This document shows, in pieces, positions 22,623 to 33,049 of a DNA stretch of 64,000 bases (the stretch's first letter is position 1; each line of letters begins with the position of its first letter). The notes under the pieces were generated by a model. The model made no database searches. It had not been told where the DNA came from and saw nothing but the letters and a program-made list of their open reading frames with translations. The stretch comes from Microcebus murinus. Lineage: Eukaryota; Chordata; Mammalia; Primates; Cheirogaleidae. The stretch covers positions 69,271,900 to 69,335,899 of the forward strand of contig NC_134116.1 of NCBI RefSeq assembly GCF_040939455.1. The letters are read 5' to 3'. Both the position numbers and the translations under genes were made by a program.

Positions 22623-23253
22623 CCCCATTAAAAAGTGGGCAAAGGACTTGAACAGAAATTTTTCTAAAGAAGACAGAAGAATGGCCAACAAACATATGAA
22701 GAAATGCTCAACATCTCTAATCATCAGGGAAATGCAAATCAAAACCACAATGAGATATCACTTAACCCCAGTGAGAATGGCCTTTATCAAAAAATCTCCA
22801 AACAATAAATGCTGGCGTGGTTGCGGAGAGAGAGGAACACTCCTACACTGCTGGTGGGACTGCAAACTAGTTCAACCTCTGTGGAAAGCAATATGGAGAT
22901 ACCTTAAAGCGATACAAGTGAATCTACCATTTGACCCAGCAATCCCATTGCTGGGCATCTACCCAAATGATCCAGTGACACTCTACAAAAAAGACACCTG
23001 CACTCGAATGTTTATAGCAGCACAATTCATAATTGCAAGGCTGTGGAAACAGCCCAAGTGCCCATCAATCAAAGAATGGATTAATAAAATGTGGTATATG
23101 TACACCATGGAGTACTATTCAGCTCTAAGAAACAATGGTGATATAGCACACCTTATATTTTCCTGGTTAGAGCTGGAACCCATACTACTAAGTGAAGTAT
23201 CCCAAGAATGGAAAAACAAGCACCAGATATATTCTCCAGCAAACTGGTATTAA
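22623..23253 (+). pseudogene. ORF2: ORF2 C-terminal segment in the shifted frame
   Basis: ORF2 homology continues uninterrupted in the next frame, for about 210 codons to the stop at 23251-23253. It holds the C-x3-C-x7-H-x4-C motif (genomic 22810-22863), which in ORF2p binds RNA and is needed for efficient retrotransposition. There is no ATG at the start of this segment, so it is the continuation of ORF2 and not a separate gene. Upstream and downstream parts together account for a full ORF2 of about 1276 residues from M16, almost exactly the size of the human protein. A single extra A in the homopolymer explains the break. Confidence 0.88.
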
Positions 23254-23482
23254 CTGAGTAGCACCTAAGTGGACACATAGGTGCTACAGTAATAGGGTAT
23301 TGGGCAGGTGGGAGGGGGAGGGGGGCGGGTATATACATACATAGAGAGTGAGATGTGCACCATCTGGGGGATGGTCATGATGGAGACTCAGACTTTTGGG
23401 GGGAGGGGGGGAAATGGGCATTTATTGAAACCTTAAAATCTGTACCCCCATAATATGCCAAAATAAAAAAAAAAAAAAAAAA
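23254..23482 (+). other. L1 3' UTR with G-rich tracts and poly(A)
   Basis: Two G-rich tracts lie at about 23302-23329 and 23397-23411, able in principle to form G-quadruplexes as reported for primate L1 3' UTRs. The conserved end has TACCCCCATAATATGCC, then AATAAA at 23462-23467 and an uninterrupted A-run to 23485. The same 3' end recurs at 10050-10742 (older) and 62147-62272 (younger). Confidence 0.88.
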
Positions 23483-23499
23483 AAAGAATGAGGGCTTGG
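23483..23499. repeat. 17-bp target-site duplication (right copy)
   Basis: Identical to 16933-16949, directly after the L1 poly(A). Confidence 0.95.
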
Positions 23500-23741
23500 A
23501 AGCATTAAAACAAGTTTTGGGGAGGGAGAAAGGAAAAGACTAAACTAGCTAACAAAGGTGATCTTGTTATGTAAATGAAATCTTACAGGTAGGCTCAGAG
23601 AGAATAGATGGTAAATGTTTCAGACCTTTAAAGGTGTTGGACTCTCTGTTAATCTTTCTTAGATCAGGCAAGGAAAGACTTGGCTGCATTAATGCAGATT
23701 CTCTACAGGTGTAAATTTCCCCACAAAAGACAGCTTTGCAG
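23500..23741. other. Old LTR-element-like DNA flanking the L1
   Basis: This continues the target sequence seen left of the L1. It looks like an old endogenous retroelement segment, possibly MaLR/ERV-related and antisense (TTCTCTACAGGTGTAAATTT, CACAAAAGACAGCTTTGC). No open frame. Confidence 0.3.
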
Positions 23742-24191
23742 TGTTATGACCAGAAAGCTTGGCACTTGCCCCCAAGGCTGCATCAAAAGAATGAGAACAA
23801 GTGGTTTGAGGAAAAGGAAAGAGGAGTTTTGTTAATTTGCCGGCAAATGAGGAAGATGCAGACTCCTGTCTAAAAATGCCATTGTCCTAATAATAAGCAG
23901 AAATACAGAGCTTTTAAAAAGTGGGTTCTCAGCTTCAGGCAATTTCTGTTCAACTACAGTTAATGATTCTGATGTCCCATCTCTGTTGAAAACAATCCAG
24001 TGACCTCCACCCAGGACTTTCATAGGGCAGGCCATCTCCTGTAGCACAAAGAACAAAAAGCATTCTCCTGGTCCTCTGGACTGCTGGCCTGACTCAAGGA
24101 TGCAGGTCCTGGTTCTCCAAAAGGAGTGATGGATTTCTTAAAGAGACATAAAACATTTTTGCCATTTTTCAGGCCATTTACTCTGTTACTT
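23742..24191 (-). mobile_element. Diverged ERV1-like LTR (copy A)
   Basis: This is homologous along its length to 27464-27886: AGAACAAGTGGTTTGAGGAA, AATACAGAGCTTTTAAA, CTTAAAGAGACA and other blocks occur in the same order in both. The better preserved copy has an inverted AATAAA-type signal (AACTTTATTAATTTGCTGGC), so both LTRs read on the minus strand. The right boundary is decayed and no duplication was found. There is no coding sequence beside it. Confidence 0.6.
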
Positions 24192-24479
24192 ATTCCCCAC
24201 TGTCAGTATTTCCCTTCCATATCTATGGGAAGAAGGGTGACCACTCTGTTACAGTGTTACTTCTCTCTGTAAGACTCATGGCAGCCATCTCAAAATATGC
24301 CAAAGAAATATATTTTGGGGTAAAATATTTTTGATTTCCTTCACTGTCAAGAAGACATGAATAGAGATAGTAAATCTCCCAATGATGGAAATGAAGACAT
24401 TGGTGAATAAGTAGTGCTTCAGCCTAGAGTGTTTGATTTGACAAAGCCATAGATCCTGAGGGGGGCTACTAGCACCAAC

Positions 24480-24575
24480 AATATTGTGTTCATGTGCGTG
24501 TCATGGCTAGATCCACTGCATAGAACACTGCCTGGCCCAGAGTAAATGCTCAGGAAATATGAATCAATCAAGGTG
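24480..24575 (+). mobile_element. L2 3' end fragment
   Basis: CACTGCCTGGCCCAGAGTAA followed by ATGCTCAGGAAATATGAATC resembles the L2 terminus (CTGGCACATAGTAGG...CAATAAATAT). Short relic. Confidence 0.4.
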
Positions 24576-24694
24576 TTAGGTAGATAGCAAGGAATTCTGG
24601 GTCTCCTAGGGAGGAAAGTGGGTGCTGTTGCCCCCATCTTGGTCCTGCCCAACACTGATTCTCCACACCTGGGTGAGGAGGGAATACCCTAAGA

Positions 24695-25160
24695 ATCTGT
24701 CAATCAGAACTTGGTGTGTCAGCTGCAAAAGAATACCGAGGACTCTCTAGCCCACTGGTCAAGCCGCATGGGTACCATAAAGTCTGGAAAGTGACCCAGA
24801 ACCCACATGCATAGTTAAGGCTCAGGTCATGTGACTCCCAACTGTCAAATCAAAGTGTTTCCATGGTGACTTCTGAACCATGAGGGAGGTCTCTATCCAG
24901 GCACTATAAAATAAGACACAGACCATAGCCAAGCCCTCTCTTTGCCCTTCCTTTGGCTCTCCCTTTACTGTGACAATGGGCCCGATCGTCACCTATGGCA
25001 TATGTACTATGCTTGGTAAACCTGTATCTTGCTCCTGCCCTATAATCCTGTCTTTCTCTCCTCAATAAACCTCATTTTCATACTTGCCTTACTTCGGTAT
25101 ATCTGGTCATTATTCCACCATGAGCACACCAAGAACCCATGTTTCAGACTAAAACCTTAC
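24695..25160 (+). mobile_element. Probable retroviral LTR, plus strand
   Basis: A solo-LTR-like segment. It has a TATA-like CACTATAAAATAAGAC near 24902, a pyrimidine-rich stretch, and CTCAATAAACCTCATTTTC near 25061 as polyadenylation signal, followed by a short U5-like end. It differs from its neighbours at 23742 and 25570, so several families lie side by side here. The ends are not exact and there are no gag-pol-env frames. Confidence 0.5.
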
Positions 25161-25569
25161 AAAGGGATTGTTAACTGCAAAAAATAATTAATAAGGTTTA
25201 TACCTTGGGAAAAGGAGAGCTTAATTTCTTATGAAGGGTGGCAGCCTGCTGGGCAGCCATTCCAATAGTACAGGAGCAGAGCCCAGGCCAGAAACCAGGC
25301 ACGTGTGCTTCTAAGAAGAGAAAAAAGGGAACAGGATTTTATACTGAGTGGGGTAGTCAAATATACATATTCAACAAGGTATAGGAGGAGTCATGAATAT
25401 TTATAAAGGGAAACCATACACATGTGATTGTGCTTTATCTCTCTTGTCCCATCATGGCTAAGAACTCGTTTTTAAGGTGTTTCTGGGGTCCCCTGGGCTG
25501 AGAGAGGTTCATTCATTTAGCAGAGGGCTTGGGGTGTTATTTTTATTTTACAGGATGAATGGATAATTG
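25161..25569. other. LTR-like sequence of uncertain family
   Basis: No gene is visible. The composition and the AAGAAATTAAGC-type inverted end near 25215 suggest another antisense LTR relic, but I cannot fix its limits or family. Confidence 0.3.
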
Positions 25570-26200
25570 AATTGTGAACTAAAATAAAACCTTAAGCTCC
25601 CCAGACGACTGTATGGACCCCTTCTTGGCCAAGGGGACCCCAGAAATATCCCAAAGCTGAGTTGCTGCCCAGCAAGGGGGGGGGTCAGACATCTGTCATC
25701 ATACCTCCCTACCTTGTTGGAGATATCCTTTGTAACTCATCAACAGGCATAAGGCTATGCAAGACAAAGCTTAAACCACACCTGCAGGTCCTCAACTTAC
25801 TTAACAGATCACTTGAGGCTGAGTATATGTCCAATGACTTGTCTCTGATTAATGGACTTCCTTATCCTAACTTAAAACATTCCAAGCCTTTAGACAATGC
25901 TTTCTTTAACCTATTACAAATCAAAGAATCTTTAAACCCACCTATAACTTGAAATTCCCCACTTTGAAATGTCCTGTCCTTTCAAGCCAAACCAATGTAT
26001 ACCTTCGATTTATGACTTTATGTGTAATTCCTGTCTCTCTTAAATGTATAAAAGCAAACTATAACCCAACCATGGGGAGACCACTTGCCCAAGGCTTCTT
26101 GGTGCTCTCAGGGCCATGGTCACACATATTCAGGTCAGAATAAACTGCTCTAAATTATTTTACAGAGTTTGGGTTCTTTTCCGTTGAAAACACACATTTG
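25570..26200 (+). mobile_element. Probable ERV1-like LTR, plus strand
   Basis: The segment has CCCCAGACGACTGTATGG and GGCCAAGGGGACCCC near the left and CTTGAAATTCCCCACTTTG near 25949. A promoter-like TGTATAAAAGCAAAC lies near 26045 and an AATAAACTGCTCTAAATT polyadenylation region near 26141. This is the order U3-TATA-R-polyA-U5. Open frames at 25662-26143 are composition artefacts without retroviral domains. Confidence 0.5.
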
Positions 26201-26324
26201 TGATTATCTAAATTCTTAATATTAAGACTTTTGTATAGCATTTTCATGCTTTTCTAGTTTTGTACAATAATGCTTAGAATTCTTGCTTTTATGGGAACTG
26301 TACATTTTTACAAATGTACAAATG

Positions 26325-26500
26325 TAATTTCTCATGTACTATTTTATTTTATTCTTGCAACCACACAATGGGCAAAGGTTTATAAGTCCCATTTTAGAAA
26401 TAAATTAAGGGAAGCCAAGGCAGAGTTAATCTTATCCCATATCACACTGACTTGGCAGAAATGGCACCCATACCTAAGGTTGGCTAAATTCTATTCATGC
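26325..26500 (-). mobile_element. MIR SINE relic
   Basis: An inverted MIR: TATTTTATTCTTGCAACC, TAAGTCCCATTTTAGAAATA, GGGAAGCCAAGGCAGAG and a diverged CACACTGACTTGGCAG. Non-coding. Confidence 0.55.
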
Positions 26501-26847
26501 TTCTATATTCAGTGTGAGAGTATAGAAGACAAATGGTCCAATGTGTGTAATAGGAGTCCCAGAAATACTTCCTAATTTTTCCTCCAGCTATACTGTATCT
26601 CTGTTGAGAATTATATTCACTGTGGTTGATGGTGGTATGTCAAATCACTTTTTGAAGCTCATTAATGACCTTATAACTCATAAGTATTCTTGGTAAGGTT
26701 TTCTAGCCTTATATGATATAATTATTTCCATGCAAAATGTCACAGAATATTGAGATAATAAGATGTGAAAGACTTTAAAAAATTAAACTGAGCTATCGCA
26801 AATGAAAATCTAACGATGCCACTTCCCTGCTTAAAACCTTCTAATCA

Positions 26848-26915
26848 AGCGGTTCTCAATTGTACCTATATGTCACCAAGGAGCTTCACAGAAAGAGTGA
26901 TGCCTGGGTTTGAAG
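26848..26915 (+). mobile_element. MER5A-like hAT fragment
   Basis: GCGGTTCTCAATTGTACC, CACCAAGGAGCTTCACAG and GATGCCTGGGTTT match the left half of a MER5-type hAT-Charlie element. The right half is missing. Confidence 0.45.
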
Positions 26916-27459
26916 AAAATTAGAAATATTTTTACCCCAAAATATGACATTTTGACATTCTGCACTGATTGATGAAGCCTCAAGTTCTCTTTCACCTTCC
27001 CCACCACCACCACCATCTACTCTCCCCGAAAAGAAGTTTCTTCTGCCTGAAATCTAGACCCACCTAGAAGAACAATTGTCTTTTTCTTCTCTCCCTGTAA
27101 GACCAGGACCACACTGGAACAGACTCTGGAAGAAGATTATGTCGTGCTCATTTCAATTCCAAAGGGAACTATTTACCAGCTAATCTTTGTTCTCCACCTA
27201 GTAATCCTTTATTGCCCTTATTTAAGCTCCTGATCCTGATTGGGGAGTTGAATTCTCATTTTCTGGTGGTTTCCACATACACATGTTAAATACATTTTAT
27301 AGCTTTTCTTTTATTAATCTGCTTTATTGTGAGTTGGTTTTTCAGTGAAACTTCTAAGAGCAAAGGGGAAGTGTTGCCTTTGCCTGCACAGTGAGATCTG
27401 CAATTGGTCTGGTGAAGCTTGAGCATAGGTTTTATAAAAATCCTGGGCCACCTGCAGCA

Positions 27460-27463
27460 GAAT
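27460..27463. repeat. 4-bp target-site duplication of LTR copy B
   Basis: GAAT stands here and again at 27887-27890, immediately outside the TG...CA ends of the LTR. A 4-bp duplication is typical of class I (gammaretrovirus-like) endogenous retroviruses. Confidence 0.6.
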
Positions 27464-27886
27464 TGTTACTGAAAGTTTGGCACTTGTCCCCGAGGCCACA
27501 TCAGAAGAATGAGGACAAGTGGTTTGAGGAAAAGAAAGTGAACTTTATTAATTTGCTGGCAAATGAGGAGGATGGTAGACTCTTGTCTTAAAGTATTGCC
27601 ATCCTACGTATAAGCAGAAATACAGAGCTTTTAAAGGGAGTTTTCAGTTTAGGGCTATTGCTCTTTAACTAGAGCATCTCTGGTGAAGACAATCTTATGA
27701 CTTCTGCTGCGACAATTCTGTTGAGCCCCCTCCAGTGGTACAAAGAACAAGTGACACTCCCCTGCCCCTCTGATCACAGGCTTCTGGCAGGAATGCAACT
27801 TTTAATTCCCCAAAAGAGTGAAGGAAATCTTAAAGAGACAACTTGTGATATCTTTTTCCCTTTTTTAGGCCCTTATTTCTTTTACA
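27464..27886 (-). mobile_element. Solo LTR of an ERV1-like retrovirus (copy B)
   Basis: A 423-bp element with TG...CA ends and GAAT on both sides. Its right end in antisense reads TGTAAAAGAAATAAGG and its left end CTTTCAGTAACA. An inverted polyadenylation signal lies near 27542-27550. It is homologous to copy A at 23742-24191. Homologous recombination between the two LTRs of an old provirus normally leaves such a solo LTR. It carries no coding sequence. Confidence 0.68.
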
Positions 27887-27889
27887 GAA

Positions 27890-28135
27890 TTACTTGGGAT
27901 GACTGTTAGAAATGCAAGCTCCAGGGTCTCACCCCAGTTCTAATGAAGCAAGATCGGAGAATCAAAGACTTTTCATGTTTCAACAAGCTCCCTTAGGTGA
28001 CTTATCAAACGTTATTACTAATAAGGTACATATGGATCACCTTATTAAAATACATATTCTGTGTCTGTGGCTGTGGGGAGGTGGTACAATTCTGCATTTC
28101 TACTTAGGTTATGCCTAAGCTTCTGGTCTGTTGAG
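27890..28135 (+). mobile_element. hAT-Charlie MER58/MER3-like fragments
   Basis: Two adjacent fragments: TGTTAGAAATGCAAGCTCC, TCTCACCCCAGTTCTAATG and TTTCAACAAGCTCCC at 27910-28010, then ATCACCTTATTAAAATACA and TGCATTTCTACTTAGG at 28036-28110. Both are typical of hAT-Charlie MITEs. The terminal repeats are not preserved. Confidence 0.5.
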
Positions 28136-28309
28136 TGACAAAATCCTAAATAATTCTAATGCAAATTAATTTTAAGATCTTCTAATGTACAGAGAGAAGC
28201 ACCCAAACTGCTTAGCTTGGCACATAGAGCCATCTTCATCTCCAAATCCTGCCACTGCCTGACTTGCACTTTAGGCTACATTAATAACAAACTGCTTTTA
28301 CACATGCAT

Positions 28310-28310
<1 letters not shown>

Positions 28311-28348
<38 letters not shown>
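28311..28348. repeat. (CA)n microsatellite
   Basis: Nineteen uninterrupted CA units, a likely polymorphic dinucleotide repeat. The open frame across it is meaningless. Confidence 0.95.
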
Positions 28349-28349
<1 letters not shown>

Positions 28350-29387
28350 CTCAGAATGCAAAGACCATATTGGCTTAGACTCCCTCTAACATTTCGTTCC
28401 CCCCCCCTTCTCTCTCAAAACATCCTATGTATCCTCAATCCTATCACTAATTCTATTTTATTGAAGTTGACTGATTATGATTCCTTCCCATTCTGCAGGA
28501 ACAGAGGGGACTTTGAAGCATTCATCCTGGCAGCAACAGCACAGAGCATCGTGGGCAATCAATAAATAATTTATTAAATTATGTGCCAAACACAAATCTT
28601 ACCATTATGAACATCAAAGAAAATTGCCCATCTTTTGAAGGTCCATTTCCTGTACTCCAATTTATGAAATTATTTCTGTCAAGTTTAAAAGGTCCAGCAA
28701 TCACCAGTGCCCTGTGCTACTGCAGCCTCGTGATTACCGTGCATTTCCATGAATCCTCTTAATGGTCTTGGTGTTTGTTTTTTTTCCCCCAAATTGCTCT
28801 TACAGCCAATAATTTGCTCCAAGAACATAAGCCAACACTTGGAAGGTCCCTGTTGTCATTATTAATTTCAGCACTACTTTCTCACATTTCAAAAGGGGAC
28901 ACAAGCAGGCATTGGCAGGTGAGCAGTTGGGTGGTTTCACAGGCGGTGGCTGTGAGAAGTTGAATCTGGAACATTGATGAGCTCAGTGCTCTTTAGAATC
29001 TACCCTTCAAGGTTACATCCAAACCACCTTAATGGGGTGAGCAAAGGGCAGACACAGCAGCTTTGCTGCAGTGGCTTCATCCGTCATGCTCATAACCAGC
29101 AAATAGAGACTGATGAGGGAGCTGGGCCGGCCAGGGCGAGCTGTTCTCATCCTCCTCGCTGCGCTCAATGCCTCCCATCTTGCTCCAAGCACGTCCTCTG
29201 AGATGTTTACTCTGAAAAGCAAATATTGATACTTGCTGCCGCTGGCTTTTTCATTAAATATTTGGCTCCTTGATACACATTCTTTGCTTAATTACTTTTC
29301 TTCCTCTTCCCTCTTGTCTGAAATTGGGAAGCAAATTTAGCATTTGTGGAAGTTTGCTTTGATTTCAAACCTCCCTCCTTCTAGGTA
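28349..29387. other. Unique sequence, candidate conserved non-coding DNA
   Basis: No gene or repeat is recognised. The parts at about 28780-28960 and 29225-29330 have little repeat character. They are rich in TAAT-type words with low CpG, which fits a developmental enhancer, but conservation cannot be judged from one sequence. Confidence 0.3.
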
Positions 29388-29392
29388 GTATT
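29388..29392. repeat. 5-bp duplication of MLT1 LTR (left copy)
   Basis: GTATT stands here and at 29727-29731, directly outside the LTR. Confidence 0.75.
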
Positions 29393-29726
29393 TGCTACAG
29401 TCCGAATGCTGTGTTCCTCCAAAAGTCATATGTTGGAATCCTAACCCCACCTCTTGATGGTAATAAGAGATGGGGGATTTGGGAGGTGATTATATCACGA
29501 GGGCTCCACCCTCATGAATGGGATCAGTGCCCTATTCTACAATGTGAGGACATGGCAAGGAGGTGCCATCTGTGAACTGGGAAGGGGGCCCTCACCAGAC
29601 ATTGGATCTGCCAACCCCTTTATCTTGGACTTCCCAGCCTCCAGAACCATGAGAAATAAATTTCTGTCATTTAGAAGTCCACTCTAGCTATGGTATTTTA
29701 TTATAGCAGCCAAATGGACTAAGACA
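29393..29726 (+). mobile_element. MLT1A-like solo LTR (ERVL-MaLR)
   Basis: It has the characteristic MLT1A order: AAAGTCATATGTTGGAATCC, CTAACCCCACCTCTTGATGG, GGGCTCCACCCTCATGAATG, ATGTGAGGACATGGC, CCAGCCTCCAGAACCATGAG, AAATAAATTTCTGTC, and an end reading GGACTAAGACA. It starts TG and ends CA with a perfect 5-bp duplication, as expected for a MaLR. Solo LTR, non-coding. Confidence 0.9.
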
Positions 29727-29731
29727 GTATT
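29727..29731. repeat. 5-bp duplication of MLT1 LTR (right copy)
   Basis: Identical to 29388-29392. Confidence 0.75.
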
Positions 29732-30387
29732 CTTAAATAAATCTGGAGGCATTTGGTGTTGCAAATCTTTCATAGCTGAGCCAAGGCCTGCGCTGGGCTG
29801 GGAAGTCTGTGTGATTCACAAAGGCATCCGGCCTGGAAACTGTTCCTTCCTCCGAGTTTCCTGAACAGGCTCCTTGGGCTCCTTGAAGACTCTCGCCCAG
29901 CTGCATGCACTGGGCATCTTCTTGAGGCCCAAACCCAGGCTGTGCTCACTCTCCTCCCACTCGGCTCGTGTGAGAAGAAGAATTAATCATTCCGGGATGA
30001 ATGAATGAGAGTTTGAGTGGTGGGCTCTGATTATGAAGCCCACAGCCCCCCAGCACGTGGACTCCACCTACACAACCACCTCACTCCCCTCCCCACCCCC
30101 ACTGCCTGGAGAAGAGAGCTTATATTAATCACATAACGATGTTTTTAGATTTTTAAAAACATCACACGTGTGCATCATGTTAGGCCTTTAAAAATGCCAG
30201 TGAGTTACAAGATGCTTCCTGCTGTTACTCAGAAGCACCGCATCAGGAAAATGCCAAACACGCTGAAAGTGGCTGTGAATTGACGCCGCGTCCCAGCACC
30301 TGCCCACCACTGCTCCAGAGCCCACCTGTTTCCCTTCTCCAGGTGACATTGGGCATAATTGAGTGGCTGTCAACACTAGCCACTCAG
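29732..30387. other. Unique sequence, no gene recognised
   Basis: GC-moderate unique DNA with no recognised exon, RNA gene or repeat. Confidence 0.45.
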
Positions 30388-30527
30388 ATTCTCCAGGGAG
30401 GAGCTTTTAAAACATAATTCACTCCTTGTAATTTGGACTTAATTGGTCTAGAATGGAGCCCAGACAATAGGATTTTTTTGTAAGCTCCCCAGGTGATCCT
30501 AATTAAAGCCAAAGTTGAGAAACACTG
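30388..30527 (+). mobile_element. MER5A hAT-Charlie MITE
   Basis: AGGAGCTTTTAAAACATAAT, TTAATTGGTCTAGAATGG, AGCTCCCCAGGTGATCCTAA and the right terminal repeat AAGTTGAGAAACACTG match MER5A. The left terminal repeat is missing. Non-autonomous and non-coding. Confidence 0.8.
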
Positions 30528-32945
30528 ACCTCTGTCCTGTCAGACCCTTTTCTGCAGCAGGGAAGTTTCTCCTAGTTAATCTCTCCAGTCATTGGGTCCA
30601 CTTAGACCCCGCCACTACCCTCTCTTCTTCTTTTTGAGAATCTAAAACTTTTCAAATTAATATGCTTTTTTTTTTTAAGGGAGTTGCCCAGTTTCTGAAT
30701 CCTGCTCTTATGTTTGGTGAATCCCCCCACCCCCACCCCTAACCCAATGTGCGTTTTAAAGAAAATCAAGGCTGACCTCCCACATGGAAGCTGAACATGC
30801 CAATACTCACTCTCCAAGCCTCCCTGGTAGTTAGGCACGATCAGGTGACCTGGCTCCACCAATCAGACACACCCTCACAGACTACCCCTTCTAGCGACAG
30901 TGGTGGGTAACCACAGTGCACGGCCAGTGGTGGCAAAGTATAAGAGGCTTGGCAGCTGGAAAGCAGTGTCTGCACTTGACTCATTTTCATGGTATAATCT
31001 TGGGTCTCTTAATAGCTGCGGATCCTCAAGCCTGGTTCTCTCAATGATTCTGTGAACACATGATATTCATTTGACAAATTCCTTTCCTGCTAAGATCAGC
31101 CAGTCAGTCTCTGTGTTTCTGAATAAGAACCCTGTCTGGTTCCTAGAATCTCAGGTCCTTTCATAGGGGATGCCGCAGTGGAAAAGCTGCCTGCTTTGGA
31201 ATGAGAGTTGTACCCTTACCCCTTTGATGCAAGCCCAGCAATCACGTTTGATACTTTCAATTGCCACTATCCCATTTCCATTATTTATTCCAGTTCTATG
31301 AAAAGACCATCCGGCGAATCGACCTTTCACTTTTATTACTGATCGCCCGCGGAACTCAGGTTAAGACTCCGCAGAGCAGCCTCGCTTCTGTGCCCTCCAC
31401 TGAGCTGCCTCTGTGTTTATGCAAGGTGGCTGCATCATCTGCAAACCGAAGCCTTATCTGGCAGACTCTGCACCTGACTGAACTGCTCCTACAGTAGAAA
31501 TAGACCACGAGGGAGATTTCCTTAAACTCTCTATTCACGTCGACTATGACATCTGACTGCTCCTTGAGGATTCCATCGGTGGATGCCCATCCTGGGTATG
31601 GCACAGCTGGTGGCAGCTGTAACGGTGAAGAATAGCCTGGGGATGGGAGGGTGTTGCAGAGGAAAACCTCTGTCACATTGTGTTTCTCAAAGCCTTCTTT
31701 CCTCCATGTGTTGGTGATGATGGGTTGAGTCACGAAAGGCCTGAAATAAAGCTTCATAAAGTACAACGCTCCTGGGGAAGTCGGCTTTTATTGTGAACAG
31801 GAGCAAGTCTTGTGCTCACACCCCCACGGCACCTGCATTCCAGAGCCATAGTGAATCGCCAATTTGCAACTCAAATATCTAACACGTGCTCAAGCACTCT
31901 ACACGTATGATATTGACCCCAGTCAAGAGAGCTTACAGTGAAACTTTCTGTGGCTGATCCCCAAAAGTTCTAGCATTTGCTTGCACAGATTTTTAAAGAA
32001 ATATTGGTAATGGTAAAAGCTGGGATGAAATCCACACCAGTGATAGAAGACCTCCATCCTTCTGTAATTCCTTCACATGGAGTATTGGCAAGCATTTGCA
32101 AGGCCCATAATTCTAGGACATTGTATTTTCCCCAGACATTTTGTTTCCTGGGTGATGACTTGGTAGACACATGACCTTAACTCCAAAAGCTTATCTCACA
32201 AAGAAAAATGATACATTGGTGCTCACGGAAGAAGCTAGACACTGTGTTCCTTGAGAGCAAAGACAGGGTTCTTTTAATATTGGTGTCCTGAGCATTTGAA
32301 CCAATGTTGGTTTACAGAAGACATTTCTCACATATGTGTGAATTAGACAATAATGAGTGGATGGACAGGTGAATGGATGGAACAGAATAAGGGAATAAGA
32401 GAGGGAATGGAGGCAACAAGACTGGTCCTCACACAAATGCAATTAATAAAGAGAGGTTAAAAAGTGCCCCTTGTGGACTTCAATATGAGAGTTTCAGAAA
32501 CCAAGGTCATACCTTTAAATTTCAAGGATTTTTTTTTAGCTTTGGATGTATCAGAAAGATTACTAAACCAGGAAACAAAATAGCTAATGTTCTCAGATCT
32601 GTCTGTATCATGCATTATGTACAGAGCCATTCATTTTATCTCCCAGCACTTCTGCTTCTATATTCATAAAACAACGGAGATAAATTAGCTAATGTCCTAG
32701 ATTTCTTCTGACATTAATATCCAAGATTGTATTAACTATTGCAATTGAAAATTGAAAATGCAAACTTGCAGAAGGTACATTGTCAGAAATTAATACCATC
32801 ATTTGAATTTTTCATTTATGTATTTTTAATAACCTTTGGCTATAAGCTTACTTTTTTTTAAAAATTCAGTTTGCTTTTGAAATATAGCCATGAATAATAT
32901 TCATCTTATTAATATGAATACAAATAATATTCATCTGGAAAAGAA
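30528..32945. other. Mostly unique sequence, no gene recognised
   Basis: No exon is recognised. A stretch at about 31290-31570 has several CpGs in an otherwise CpG-poor area (GGCGAATCGACC, GATCGCCCGCGG, CACGTCGAC). It may be a conserved element. An L2-like trace (CACTGTGTTCCTTGAGAGC) lies near 32239. Nothing here supports a gene. Confidence 0.4.
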
Positions 32946-33049
32946 CTAATAATGTCAACCATAAGGAAAGTAAAGTCTTTTCAACAAATGGTAATGGAAT
33001 AATTGGATATCCACATGGGAAAGAAATGAACTTTGAACTTTATCTCCTA
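32946..33049 (+). mobile_element. Old L1 ORF2 fragment, left of MLT1 insertion
   Basis: GTCTTTTCAACAAATGGTAA, ATTGGATATCCACATGGG and AAGAAATGAACTTTGAAC are late-ORF2 L1 landmarks. The next L1 bases (CTCACAGTACACATAAAAAT) appear at 33595, after the MLT1 LTR. Confidence 0.75.

Larger units (their letters stand above)
16950..23482 (+). mobile_element. Full-length young LINE-1 retrotransposon
   Basis: About 6.5 kb with every L1 part in order: G-run and YY1 site, CpG-rich 5' UTR (about 1.38 kb), ORF1, short spacer, ORF2, G-rich 3' UTR, AATAAA (23462-23467) and a 21-A tail. A perfect 17-bp duplication flanks it. L1 moves by target-primed reverse transcription of its own bicistronic RNA. ORF1 is intact, and ORF2 is intact except for a one-base frameshift at 22608-22614. 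By identity of the duplication, clean tail and open frames it is by far the youngest L1 here. It probably belongs to a lemur L1 lineage, since its 5' UTR and ORF1 head differ from the human L1 family I know. Confidence 0.96.

Noticed and set aside
22648..23253. Separate small gene after ORF2
   Set aside because: It starts at TTG, not ATG, and its sequence is the colinear C-terminal part of ORF2 in the shifted frame.
23742..28000. A complete endogenous provirus between the two related LTRs
   Set aside because: The right LTR has its own flanking GAAT on both sides, the intervening sequence consists of other LTRs and SINE/hAT relics, and no retroviral protein motifs are present.
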